Virus record (IMG/VR): IMGVR_UViG_3300046462_000629
Span: 1 to 31,845 of that record
Origin: a virus
Length of the DNA stretch: 31,845 bases
Reading direction: 5' to 3' (one strand)
The notes below the pieces were generated by a model. It had not been told where the DNA came from, did no database searches, and worked only from the letters and a program-made list of their open reading frames with translations. A program made the translations under genes and the position numbers. Shown here piece by piece: positions 14,701 through 24,000 of the stretch (position 1 is its first letter; each line of letters starts with the position of its first letter).

Positions 14701-16448
14701 ACGTAATCTTAGACACTCTATTTCTGCGCAAGCCGCGCATCGAGTATGTGTCGCCACCGATTTGCGAGGCACAGTTTTCGAGCAGCGGTGGCCCGGTTAT
14801 AATTCTGCCCGACATCCTCCGGCATCATGGACCGACGGGCGGCAGAGCGGGCGGGCGAGGCCGCAGATTCTTTTCGTTCGACAATGTTCCCGGGCAAATC
14901 TGTTTCCAGATTTATGAAGCAATAGACCCGAATAATCCGGACAGCCCTTACAATTTAATTTCGGAGTGCGTTCCTAACGGTTCGATTGCGCTGTGCTCGG
15001 AGGGCTACTATGAGATTTCCGCTATCGATGGACAGGGGCATGAGTCGGCCCGAAGTTCGCCTATCGCCATTCCAGGCGGAGGATATACCATCGTCGCTCT
15101 TCCTGTGTTCCCGCAGACCGTTGCCTACAATCTGTATAAAAGTTCTAATGGGCCTAGCGGCCCTTACAGTCTCTACTGGTATGCCTTCTCTGGAAGCTCG
15201 TTCGAAGTCTGCACGCCGGGATGTTATCGAATCACCGCAATCACTGGTGATGGCGAGACTCCGTTGAGTGACCACGTATGCACAGACTTTGATTGCTCTC
15301 CGTTGACGTGTCCTCCTGGAACGGGCTGGAATGCTATCTTATGTGAGTGTGTGCCGTGCGGGCTAATCACGAGCCCGTGTGAACCAGGGTTCACCTGGAA
15401 CGCAGCAAGCTGCACCTGTATTCCCGATGGAGGTGGCGGAGGGGACACTACCGACTTAGATGGATGCCTTGGAGATATGTTCGGAGAGACTACTCTCGCG
15501 CCGGATGGATTCACGGGGCCTTGCACTTTTGTATACGCCGGGGACCCGTTGCCGACCGGATTGGTGTTTGCGCAAGAGTCACCGATTTCGGCAAACGTGA
15601 GTGGCATCCCGACAGTGAGTGGAACTTTCCACTACAACATCACAGTTACGAGCGCGAATAACCGTGTAGCGATTTTCTACTACAAGCTGATTACGTTTGG
15701 ATTTACGAATGCGAATCCTCCCAGCGGGGCCACCACCACGCCTTACACTTTTGATTTTACTGCTAGCGGAGGAACTGCGCCGCTTACGTTTTCGATTATT
15801 AGCGGTAGCCTGCCCGATGGGCTCAGCATGAATTCAGCGGGGCATGTCTCCGGCACTCCTACTACGAATCAGACTAGCACCTTCGAGGTGCAGGTCGTGG
15901 ACTCTAGCACGGACCAGGAAATATGCTCTAGGAGCTACAGTATCGCTATTTCAGATGGCGAGTGCGCCGGTGTGCCCAGCAATATTGCAGACCTGACCTG
16001 GACGATTTCTCCGGCTGACCCCGGGAATACAATGGCGGGCGGAACAGGAACTTTTAACGCACTCTCACCGGGCGTCGGTCCTTGTTTTCAGCTTTCCACT
16101 TCCCAGGGTTTTACTTCCCGGATATGTAATCCGACAGACAATCCCGTTACGCTGACTTGGCACATTCCAGCGTGGGAAGCCGATGGAAATGTTTGCAATT
16201 ATATCGCGGGCCAGGATGGAGTAATCTTCAACATGGAGTTGTATGATTCTATTCCCGGTTCAGGAAGCAGCATTCAGTCGCCCCTACGGGACTTAGTAAC
16301 GGGTCCCTTTACTCCGTTTACATTGTCTTTGGTTTTACCGGCGCATTCGGTAAAACACATTCTGCTGGAGCTTATCGTGCGATGTTCTCCGGACACGGGT
16401 CTCGGGGGTGTCCAGATTCTGTCTCTAGGTAACATGACCCTAACGTAA
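14697..16448 (+). CDS. Fibre or adhesin-type protein with putative Ig domains and a cysteine-rich segment
   Basis: 583 residues. Residues about 200-255 contain a dozen cysteines in Pro/Gly-rich loops (CPPGTGW, CECVPCG, CEPGFTW, CTCIPDG), resembling small disulfide-knot or EGF-like modules. Two successive He_PIG-like Ig domains follow: the first near 281-330 (PLPTGLVF then SGIPTVSGTF) and the second near 334-417 (PLTFSIISGSLPDGLSM then GHVSGTPT). The signature L-P-x-G-L then G-x-x-S-G-T-P is typical of putative Ig domains in surface proteins. The C-terminal about 150 residues are another beta domain. It follows the nozzle gene with an ATGA overlap, suggesting a tail fibre or host-binding appendage. 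It has no secretion signal, as expected for a virion protein. Confidence 0.75.
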   Translation: MNVILDTLFLRKPRIEYVSPPICEAQFSSSGGPVIILPDILRHHGPTGGRAGGRGRRFFSFDNVPGQICFQIYEAIDPNNPDSPYNLISECVPNGSIALCSEGYYEISAIDGQGHESARSSPIAIPGGGYTIVALPVFPQTVAYNLYKSSNGPSGPYSLYWYAFSGSSFEVCTPGCYRITAITGDGETPLSDHVCTDFDCSPLTCPPGTGWNAILCECVPCGLITSPCEPGFTWNAASCTCIPDGGGGGDTTDLDGCLGDMFGETTLAPDGFTGPCTFVYAGDPLPTGLVFAQESPISANVSGIPTVSGTFHYNITVTSANNRVAIFYYKLITFGFTNANPPSGATTTPYTFDFTASGGTAPLTFSIISGSLPDGLSMNSAGHVSGTPTTNQTSTFEVQVVDSSTDQEICSRSYSIAISDGECAGVPSNIADLTWTISPADPGNTMAGGTGTFNALSPGVGPCFQLSTSQGFTSRICNPTDNPVTLTWHIPAWEADGNVCNYIAGQDGVIFNMELYDSIPGSGSSIQSPLRDLVTGPFTPFTLSLVLPAHSVKHILLELIVRCSPDTGLGGVQILSLGNMTLT

Positions 16449-16452
16449 AATT

Positions 16453-17265
16453 ATGAGCCTACAAGCAACCAGTCTGATTATTCAGTCCGCTCCGTTGCCC
16501 GCTTCCTTTAAAGGAAGCCCGGACGACCTGCGGGTGGAAATCGTGAAGCGATTAAAAATCGTTTCGCCCAACGGAACCAACTTCATCTTCATCGGTGACA
16601 CGGAACCCACTTCAAACGTAGGCCCCTGGCTAAAGGGCGGCACGCAGTGGTATGTCTGGGACGACGCGACCAATCGCTATGTTCCCCAGGACATCTCGGC
16701 TTCGTTCACGATTCCGTTTTTCGTGGGCGCGTCCACTCCGGCTAGCAGCACTCCTCCGATTTGGCTGTTGACCACGAAGGACCAGACCGACATCGACCCC
16801 AGCATCGGAAACCCGATTGGCTGGTATATTTTCAACGGGACGTCTTGGGTGCCGTTCCTTGGAATCGTTTTGTCCGGCCCATCCGCGAACCGGCCTTCTG
16901 CGCCTGCGGCGTATCAGCAATACTACGACACGGATATTTCCTGCTTGATTTGGTTCGAGCGAAATCAGTGGCGCACGGTCTCCGGAGTCCCTGGCGACGT
17001 CAAGGCAGTGATGTATCACTTGCTCTCGGACGCCTTGATTGGTAACCCCGGCTGGGCAGTCGTGGGAGACGGAAATCAGACCATTCGTGGCCGAATCATC
17101 ATGCAGGCTAACCACGACGGTGAAACGAGTTTGACGGTGCCCTCCGGGGTGCCTGCGCGCCAGTCTTTTGAAACTTTCGGCGAGACCGACGGGGTGCAGA
17201 TTAACCCTGCTTCGCCGACTCCGTATCCGCCTCAATTGGCTTTGTGGCACCTTTACAAGCAGTGA
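16453..17265 (+). CDS. Putative tail fibre / receptor-binding protein
   Basis: 270 residues, rich in Trp, Pro, Gly and Thr. Repeating Trp-containing strands (GTQWYVWDD, GWYIFNGTSWVPF, CLIWFERNQWR) look like small beta-repeat modules used in fibre shafts or sugar binding. The C-terminal part includes G-W-A-V-V-G-D-G-N-Q-T-I-R-G-R, reminiscent of collar-type fibre tips where G-W-x2-C/V-D/G-G and N-x-x-G-R recur. It starts 4 nt after the Ig-domain gene without a Shine-Dalgarno. Grouping with that gene supports a fibre role; the receptor is unknown. Confidence 0.6.
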   Translation: MSLQATSLIIQSAPLPASFKGSPDDLRVEIVKRLKIVSPNGTNFIFIGDTEPTSNVGPWLKGGTQWYVWDDATNRYVPQDISASFTIPFFVGASTPASSTPPIWLLTTKDQTDIDPSIGNPIGWYIFNGTSWVPFLGIVLSGPSANRPSAPAAYQQYYDTDISCLIWFERNQWRTVSGVPGDVKAVMYHLLSDALIGNPGWAVVGDGNQTIRGRIIMQANHDGETSLTVPSGVPARQSFETFGETDGVQINPASPTPYPPQLALWHLYKQ

Positions 17266-17271
17266 GAAAAC

Positions 17272-17286
17272 AGCGACTTCTCATAG
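17272..17286 (+). promoter_or_regulatory. CGACT-type start-site motif before the acetyltransferase gene
   Basis: AGCGACTTCT at 17272-17281, then CATAG and the ATG at 17287. CGACTTCTCATAG differs from the T7 promoter core CGACTCACTATAG in only a few positions and keeps ATAG at the T7 start site. The motif fills the 21-nt gap after the fibre gene. A T7-type start would fall at 17286, one base before the ATG. Confidence 0.55.
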
Positions 17287-17736
17287 ATGGTTCGACCGAT
17301 TCAATATCAAGAGCTTTCCGGGATAATCAAGGAATTAACGCCGGTGCTCGACGCGGCAGCGATTGAGTCCGGCTTCGAGCTAAAGACCAATCACGAGCAC
17401 CTTGCGAAGACCTGGACTGCTTTGCTGCAACAGGGAATTGGAAAAGGTTATGTGGCGTCTGTGAATGAGAAAGTGAAAGGCATCCTCTTGGGATTGATTT
17501 TTCCTGATTCATTAACCGGGCATCTTCGGGGTCAAGAATGTTTGTGGGCTGTCGATAAGACATCACGACGGCATTCCCTCGACCTGTTGAATCATTTTGA
17601 ATTCGATTGCAAGCGGGCCGGGTGTCATGACGTAGTTTGCACCGCGACCACCGGCCCGACTATTGAACGGATGCGAAGACTTTACGCCAAGCTTGGGTAT
17701 CATCCCGTAGCTGAGGCATTCTCAATAAAAATGTGA
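17287..17736 (+). CDS. GNAT-family N-acetyltransferase-like protein
   Basis: 149 residues, the normal size for a single GNAT domain, which moves an acetyl group from acetyl-CoA to an amine. The expected order is seen: an N-terminal helix pair, strands KGYVASVNEKVKGILLGLIF (about 58-77), a strand ECLWAV, then S-R-R-H-S-L-D-L-L-N-H-F in the place of the CoA pyrophosphate loop R-x-x-G-x-G/A (degenerate here). After that come HDVVCTAT and the closing L-Y-A-K-L-G-Y-H-P, the usual GNAT end. Embedded between fibre and internal virion genes, it may modify a virion or host protein. Substrate unknown. Confidence 0.75.
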   Translation: MVRPIQYQELSGIIKELTPVLDAAAIESGFELKTNHEHLAKTWTALLQQGIGKGYVASVNEKVKGILLGLIFPDSLTGHLRGQECLWAVDKTSRRHSLDLLNHFEFDCKRAGCHDVVCTATTGPTIERMRRLYAKLGYHPVAEAFSIKM

Positions 17737-18701
17737 GCGATATTTTCTCAGGAATTGGTCAGGTAGCGGGTGCCGCACTTCAGGCGGACGCGGTGAAGAC
17801 CGCTACGCGGATGCAAATCGATGCGTTGCGCCAGCAGCGTGAATTCGTCTTCAATAATCTGAACCCTTCGGTGATTAACGCGCAGGCGACCGCAGGGGAT
17901 ATTCAGAATACGATGGCGCGTCTCGCGCTTCAGGGACAGGTTGACCCGGCTTTGCTTCAAGCTCGGTATCAATCAGAAAATCAAATGCTGTCGCAGGCGC
18001 AGCAAATCGGGCAGCAATCGGGAGCGGTGGGGACCCAGGCAGCCCAGGAGGCTTTAGCGGGAACGCCGGGAATGACGGAAGCCAAGAATGGTTTAGTCGA
18101 TGCCGCGCTCAAACAACTTTCTGCGGGCGCTACACTTCCTCCGGACGTGGAGAACCAGCTTGTCCAGGCCGGTCTCGAACAGTCCGGCATGGTTACTCAG
18201 GGAGCATCCGGCAGAGGAATCGGCGGACAGATGCTGCGGACCGTTTTGGGAACCGCTGGTCTGAATCTTCAGATGCAACGCCAGCAGCAGGCCGCTCAGC
18301 TTTCTGAGTCGGCGCAGAACCTGGAAAATTCCAGGCAGAATATTTTGCAGCAGCTTTTCCCTCGGCTCAGTCAGACGCAACTCGCGAACCTCGGTGGAAC
18401 GCAGAGCGTGCTTGGCACTTCGGCCTCGATGCTCCCGAATGCGGGACTCTCCGGCCAGAACATTGCCAACATCTGGCTTGCCCGTGTTGGAGCTACGAAT
18501 CAACTCGCGCAGTCCTCGGCGGATGCTGCGGCTCGTGGGACCATGGGTCAGGCGACCGCGTGGGGGAACGCTTTTGGTGGTGCTGGGTCTGCGCTCGGAA
18601 GCGCGATTCCTACGATTAGCGGATGGTTTGGTGGTGGTGGCGGCGGAGGTGGCGGGGGTAACGCTGCCGATTTAGGCGGCTTAGCTCTGTCTGCGATTTA
18701 A
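17733..18701 (+). CDS. Putative internal virion / DNA-ejection protein (first of three)
   Basis: 322 residues from a GTG start overlapping the previous stop (GTGA). It begins with a short Gly/Ala amphipathic helix (FSGIGQVAGAALQADAV) followed by long glutamine- and alanine-rich helices (about 20-250), and ends with a Gly-rich tail carrying ten consecutive glycines near residue 300. Small glycine-rich start, helical Q/A body and location before two larger proteins match the T7 gp14 position among ejection proteins, which leave the virion to form a channel through the host envelope. Sequence similarity to gp14 was not evident by eye, so the assignment is by context and composition. Confidence 0.6.
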   Translation: MSDIFSGIGQVAGAALQADAVKTATRMQIDALRQQREFVFNNLNPSVINAQATAGDIQNTMARLALQGQVDPALLQARYQSENQMLSQAQQIGQQSGAVGTQAAQEALAGTPGMTEAKNGLVDAALKQLSAGATLPPDVENQLVQAGLEQSGMVTQGASGRGIGGQMLRTVLGTAGLNLQMQRQQQAAQLSESAQNLENSRQNILQQLFPRLSQTQLANLGGTQSVLGTSASMLPNAGLSGQNIANIWLARVGATNQLAQSSADAAARGTMGQATAWGNAFGGAGSALGSAIPTISGWFGGGGGGGGGGNAADLGGLALSAI

Positions 18702-18705
18702 CGAT

Positions 18706-19371
18706 ATGCCTGTCTCTCCTCTTGGTGGTTGGACCGCAGCGTCGCTGACTCCTGGGTTAGCGCCAGTGGCTCCTCGTGACCCGGGTCTCGCGACTCGGCA
18801 GGTAGCCCCCATGCCTACGCCGGGCGCGGCTCCGGGGATTCAGAGCTTGTCGGACCCGCTGATTCAAAACATGCTCCAGTCAATTTACGGTCCCAATTTT
18901 CAGAACATGCTGGGCACCGGTGCGTATCAGGCACCGCAGCAGCAGGACCCTACCAAAAATCCGGCGTTCATCGAGGCGAATGCGTATGCTCAAAATCTTA
19001 CTGCAAAAAACACTGCGATGCACGCCTACGATTCGTATCAACGTTCATTACAAGTTGCCCAGGACAAAGTTGCCTCGACGCGTTCGACTTCGGCTGGTGG
19101 TTGGGTTGACCCTAACTATAACAATGCTGTTCAGCAGCTAACTAATTTGCAGACCGGCGATGCGGGCGCGAACGCAATGAGAATTTCGCAGGCCGCTGCG
19201 CTGAGTCCGTCGTATGCGCCAAACATTTATCAATCGACTAGCCCCGGGATGAATCCTACGCAGTCGTGGAATCCCTACGGGCTCTCCGGCTGGATTTCGC
19301 CGGTGCAATCTGGACTCGGTCCTATGCAGAGTCCCTCGATTGCGAAAAACATAATGTCGATGGGAGTTTAA
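18706..19371 (+). CDS. Low-complexity structural-type protein of unknown function
   Basis: 221 residues, rich in Pro, Ala, Gln, Asn and Ser. The first 50 residues are Pro-rich and disordered, the middle (about 85-130) forms one helical region (YAQNLTAKNTAMHAYDSYQ), and the last 50 are again Pro/Ser-rich. There are no cysteines and no catalytic motif. The start lies 4 nt after the previous gene; GCGATTTAACG before it resembles the CGACT motif with one substitution, at the same 12-nt distance. Position inside the ejection-protein cluster suggests a minor virion component. Confidence 0.7.
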   Translation: MPVSPLGGWTAASLTPGLAPVAPRDPGLATRQVAPMPTPGAAPGIQSLSDPLIQNMLQSIYGPNFQNMLGTGAYQAPQQQDPTKNPAFIEANAYAQNLTAKNTAMHAYDSYQRSLQVAQDKVASTRSTSAGGWVDPNYNNAVQQLTNLQTGDAGANAMRISQAAALSPSYAPNIYQSTSPGMNPTQSWNPYGLSGWISPVQSGLGPMQSPSIAKNIMSMGV

Positions 19372-19376
19372 TTTTT

Positions 19377-21056
19377 ATGGCAATTGGTGGACCTACTGAT
19401 ACCGCTCAGTCCAGCGTAAACTCGCTCGGGCAGCCCCTCGTCACTTCTGCGGACCCTAATGTGGTTGGACCCGCAGCGGTGGAGCAGCTTGTTGATTCAC
19501 TCCGAAAGGGGTTCATTACCAACCAGGATATTTTGGACCGCATCGGTCAAGTGGGGCAGTCGAAGAAAAAGGCTCTGCTGGAAAGTCTGAAAGAATATGT
19601 CAATCCTGATGTGGTGCAGTCTCGTCTTGATACTGCTCGCGCTGCGGGTGCCCAGGCCCAACTCTCGGCCCAGCAAGCGCAGGCCCAGCAAGGGCTCGTG
19701 GAGCAACAGACAGCTTTAGCGAAGACGAATCTCGCGGCGCAACAGGCGACTGCTGTGTATGGCCCGGGCGGGCTCGATACCTACCAACAGTTCGGCCATT
19801 TTTTCGGTGAGGCTATGCCCCCGAATCCTGGTCCGGAAGATTTCAAGAAAGCTGCGGCTCGTGGAAACGAAATGCGCGGCCAGCTTTCACTTTCCGATTC
19901 CTGGTTGAAGGCGCTCACTCCAGTGGGCGAACGGACCGTGGAAGAGAATGGCCGCAAGTATACGGCTAAGGTGAACTGGCAGGGCCAGAATGTTACTCCT
20001 CCGGACGTGGAGAGCGGGTATCCCGGCTCTCCGGCATATTGGTCGTATGCCAAGCAGTTGGACAAAGTTCTTCCGCAGTTTCATCCGGCGCGCGGGCAAT
20101 ATTTTTTGGACCCCTCTGCGGTGTCCGGTGCTAAAGACATGCACGCAGGTTCGGGCTTAGTCTCGCCAGCGGGCACTCCAAATCCTCAGGCGTCCAATCC
20201 GGCAGACCGGGCAGGGTTAGCGAATCAACTCGAACAGGAAGGTGCGGAGAATGGTCCGGCCTTGGTGTCTTCTATGCCGGACGCTCAAGTCCAGGAGATG
20301 ATGAACCGGCGCTCGGTTGCGGTGGCTCAGCACACCCCCGGTGAAGCTCCGATGGTGGCTCCGAAATCTGCGCCTGCGGCTCCGGCTGCTAAGCCTACTC
20401 CCGGCATCCTGACTTACACTCCGGAAGCTTGGAAGGTCAAGAACGACATCCAGACTGCGGCGCGCGCGGATAAACGCGTGACGAACTGGGAAGCGGCTCA
20501 GCAATACATCACACCTTTTGTAAGTCGCGCGCAGGAAGTGGCGAAGATGCCTATCGAGCAACAGCAGTCCTCGAACATGGCTGTCATCGACCAGGGGATG
20601 GTTGAAAATCTTATCAAGATGTATGACCCCTCTGGCGTGATGCGAGAATTCAAGTGGGAGAAGACGGAACAGAACCAGAGCAAAATCGAACGGTATCTGA
20701 ACATGAAAAACGTCTGGCAAAAGATTAAGGGTGAAACAGTCCTTACTCCCCAGGCGCGCCAGCGGTTGGTGGATATGGGCTACGAAGCGATTCGCGGTGT
20801 CGAGTCTGCCGCTCAGCCAGCGTTTCAAAATGCGGTTCAGTCAGCGGGCACCGCAGGCATCGGCAATCCTCTGGACGCGGAGCAGTCGCGAGTTGCCAAT
20901 GGACAATTTTTGGAAAATCCCTGGCCGCTCAGCAAAGGGTCCGCGAAGGGTTTGGTTTCTGCTCCTGGGGCTGCCGCAGCGGGGCCTGTTCGATTTATTC
21001 AAGGGATTGGAAATGTGCAGCGTGGTCCAGATGGAAAATTTTACAAAGTTGACTAA
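19377..21056 (+). CDS. Putative internal virion protein (second large, gp15-like position)
   Basis: 559 residues from the ATG at 19377. A longer in-frame start at 19266 would overlap the previous gene by 106 nt and is less likely. GGGAG about 13 nt upstream may act as a weak Shine-Dalgarno. Residues about 85-140 are Gln/Ala-rich coiled coil (AQLSAQQAQAQQGLVEQQTA), 290-350 are Pro/Ala linker, and 351-495 form a compact helical domain containing VIDQGMVENLIKMYDPSGVM and QNQSKIERYLNMKN. The order small protein, medium helical protein, giant protein matches the ejection-protein series gp14, gp15 and gp16 of T7-like phages. The stop and next start overlap as TAATG. Confidence 0.65.
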   Translation: MAIGGPTDTAQSSVNSLGQPLVTSADPNVVGPAAVEQLVDSLRKGFITNQDILDRIGQVGQSKKKALLESLKEYVNPDVVQSRLDTARAAGAQAQLSAQQAQAQQGLVEQQTALAKTNLAAQQATAVYGPGGLDTYQQFGHFFGEAMPPNPGPEDFKKAAARGNEMRGQLSLSDSWLKALTPVGERTVEENGRKYTAKVNWQGQNVTPPDVESGYPGSPAYWSYAKQLDKVLPQFHPARGQYFLDPSAVSGAKDMHAGSGLVSPAGTPNPQASNPADRAGLANQLEQEGAENGPALVSSMPDAQVQEMMNRRSVAVAQHTPGEAPMVAPKSAPAAPAAKPTPGILTYTPEAWKVKNDIQTAARADKRVTNWEAAQQYITPFVSRAQEVAKMPIEQQQSSNMAVIDQGMVENLIKMYDPSGVMREFKWEKTEQNQSKIERYLNMKNVWQKIKGETVLTPQARQRLVDMGYEAIRGVESAAQPAFQNAVQSAGTAGIGNPLDAEQSRVANGQFLENPWPLSKGSAKGLVSAPGAAAAGPVRFIQGIGNVQRGPDGKFYKVD

Positions 21057-24000
21057 TGCCCCAAGAAGTTTCTCTATCGCCGGAGCAACAGGCGCAGTAT
21101 GAAAACTCGCCTACGGCTGGACAAGAGGTTCAGTTAACCCCGGACCAGCAGGCCGCATTCGACCAGCCCCAGTCCAAAGAGGTTGACCCTCTGAAGGATT
21201 TTACTTCGGAGCAGATTTTTCAGTTATCGAAGCAGGACCCTGAGTTTCGAATCCTCGAACAATTTTCCAGCCGTCCCGACCTTCAGAAGGACCCGTGGAT
21301 GGTCTCCAAGGTTGCCGACGCGTTGCACAAGCAGAAGCTGGAGCCCTGGTATCGCGGAATCTCCGCTTCGGGCATGGCGAAGGGCATCGCGGGTTTCGGC
21401 AAAGGCGCATTCACTCAAGCGAGCGATGTCGCGCAGAATGCCGCTGATTCGATTAGCTTGGGCCTCGGGCATCTGCTCGGCGCGGACCCGGGCACGCTAG
21501 ACCAGTTAGGCCGAAACATCCAGCAGCGAGTCGCAGAGTCTACCTCAGCGACTGAGGCGGCTACTACCGGCCTCGTGGGTCAAGCCGTTCGCCTCGCGAA
21601 AAAAGTTGGCGGCAAACCGCTCGACCAATACACGGAACAAGACAAAGTCAATTCACTTTTCGATTCCCTGGCCGACCTTCAGCAGCAGCAAAAGATTGCA
21701 ACCGGCCACGGCGCGTTGTTAAGTGCGGTGGGTCCGGAGGTGGTTAAGAATTTGGAGCAGCAGGGCTCCGCAGTGAGACCGGAGCAAGTGGCCTCGCTAG
21801 CCCAGGCGGACCCGTTCGCTTTTGAAGCGATGGGCAAAGGTCTGGCCCCGGTTGGCAAAGCTGCCGGTGCTCTGGTGCCTGAATCGGCTGCTGCACTGGC
21901 CCAGAAGGCAGCCCAGGCTACGATTGGACGCGGCGTGCAGGCTGTCGGTGCTCTGGTGAAGCCGGTGGCGACTGCGGTGCGCGCGGTAGCTCCGGGAGTA
22001 TCAAAGGCGGCGGGTGCTGCTGCGGGAGCAGTCGCGGCTGGTGAGCTAAATCCGGCTGCTATCCCTCTGGGTATCATGGAGGGCTTGGAGAAGGGCGGGA
22101 AGCTCGGAGAAAAAATCGCTACGGGCGCTGGCAAAGTGGCCGGTAGCTTCGACCAGCTTTCGGAAATTGGAAGACAGATTGCTGGCGCGGCCCCGCTTAA
22201 GTCTTCCCTGGCAGTCGTGGGCCGACAGGTTGCTGAAGCTGCACCTCGTGCCGCTGGCGCAGCGTTGGCCGGTGCTGGATTCGATATCGGGCTGCAAGCA
22301 GGCACTGCGGAGACTCCGGAAGAGCGAGAATCGTTCACTCCGTTTGGAACTATTTTCGGTCTCGCTCATGGCGTGAAGTATGCCGGGACCCACACGATTA
22401 GCGGTTTGATTTCCGCTCCACGCGAGTGGGGCTCGAACATTCGCACCCCCAACTCGAAGAATTTTCCGGGTCTTAATTCGGTCCATGACGCGGGTTATGA
22501 TTCGGCGTCTCCCGGGGTAAAATCCCGGGTGAATGCTTTGCGGCAGCTAGTGGAGGGAACCGGCGCAGAACTTTTTTATGCGCCCAGGCCGGAGCAAGGA
22601 CAGCCCGACAATCTACCCGACACTTTGACGGGTATGGGAATTCCCGCAGACCGGGCAGATACTTTCGCAGACAAGGCCGCTTTCACCACTACCATCAACG
22701 GAAAGAAAGTGGTGGTGATTCGAAACGTTGAGGCCGGTCCGCACGACGCACTGCACGCGATTGACGATGTGGTTGGCGCTACCCAGGTCCGGGAGCTTAA
22801 CGACGCGGTCAAGGGTCAGTATACCCCTGAGGTATGGTCGCAAATGCGCCAGCGGTATGCCGACCTGCTCGCTCCAGGCACCGACAATCCCACCGCTACC
22901 ATTCTTGACCAGACCGGCAGAGGTGACGCGGAAGCGAAGGAAAAAATAATCCGTCAGGTCCACGACACCTTCACCCAGAATAACGAGACTCCGGACATGG
23001 AGTCGTTTAAACAAGCTGCCGGTTCTGAGATTCAACGCCAGCAATCCGATGCCGCAGCGGCAGGCAAATCTTTGTGGGAGCACACCCTGACTCCCGAAGA
23101 GCAGAACAACGTAGCAGACCAATACATGGGCTCCGAAGTCCGTGCTGAGAATTTTGATTCGGCTTATAAAGGAATCGGTGATGGAAAGACGCTCACTGAC
23201 AAGCTCGCTCACGCGGTAGCGGGCACCATGGCGTCTCTCGGATTTAATCCGGTTGCTGGCCGATACTCCGACCTGGGCTTCCCGCTCGACTACGCCACGA
23301 TGAAGCAAGGGCTGAAACAGTCGGCTGTAAACAAGCCGCTGGTGTCTCCGTCCAAGCTCCCGAAAGTGGTAGCTCCGGTTGGGTCACCCGCTGCCGCGAC
23401 GCAGCAACAGAAACGCCACGAGGAAATCGTGAAGACCGCGCCGGACGTTGCGCTCCCTGGCGCTGCCAAGTCTCCGCGCGAGATGATGGGAATTTTGAAC
23501 GAGGCAGTTCTTTCGGGCTCGCCGGTAGATATTCACTACGGGCACGCGGGCGGAACCGCACCTGCGGCTGGCACTGGCGATTTGCCGGAAGCTGCGCTCG
23601 GCGGGGTCAGCCGCGCGGACAGGCGAGAAGTCATCGAGGCTTGGCGACAACTCCCGATTGCGACCCGGTCTTTTATGGCCACGTTATTCTCTCCGGAACG
23701 TTTCGACGTTACCAAGGGCGGGAAGTATCAGGTCTATGGCGGTTCGCATGCTGTTCTCGCGGCGAACCTTCAGAAGCTTGCGAATTTTTCTATCGCGCAC
23801 CCTGAGGTGAAGCTACCTGACGGGTGGAACGTTGACGACAAGTCTTTTACTCCCGACTCGTGGAATACCATTCTGGACCAAGTCCAGAAGTATTCCCGCA
23901 ACCAGTTAACTGGTCGCGCAGGCTCCGGCCAGCCGCTCGTGGTGCCGAAGATGAAGGGCTATTTTGCTCCTCCAGTCACCGGCGAGGCTGCTGTGATTCC

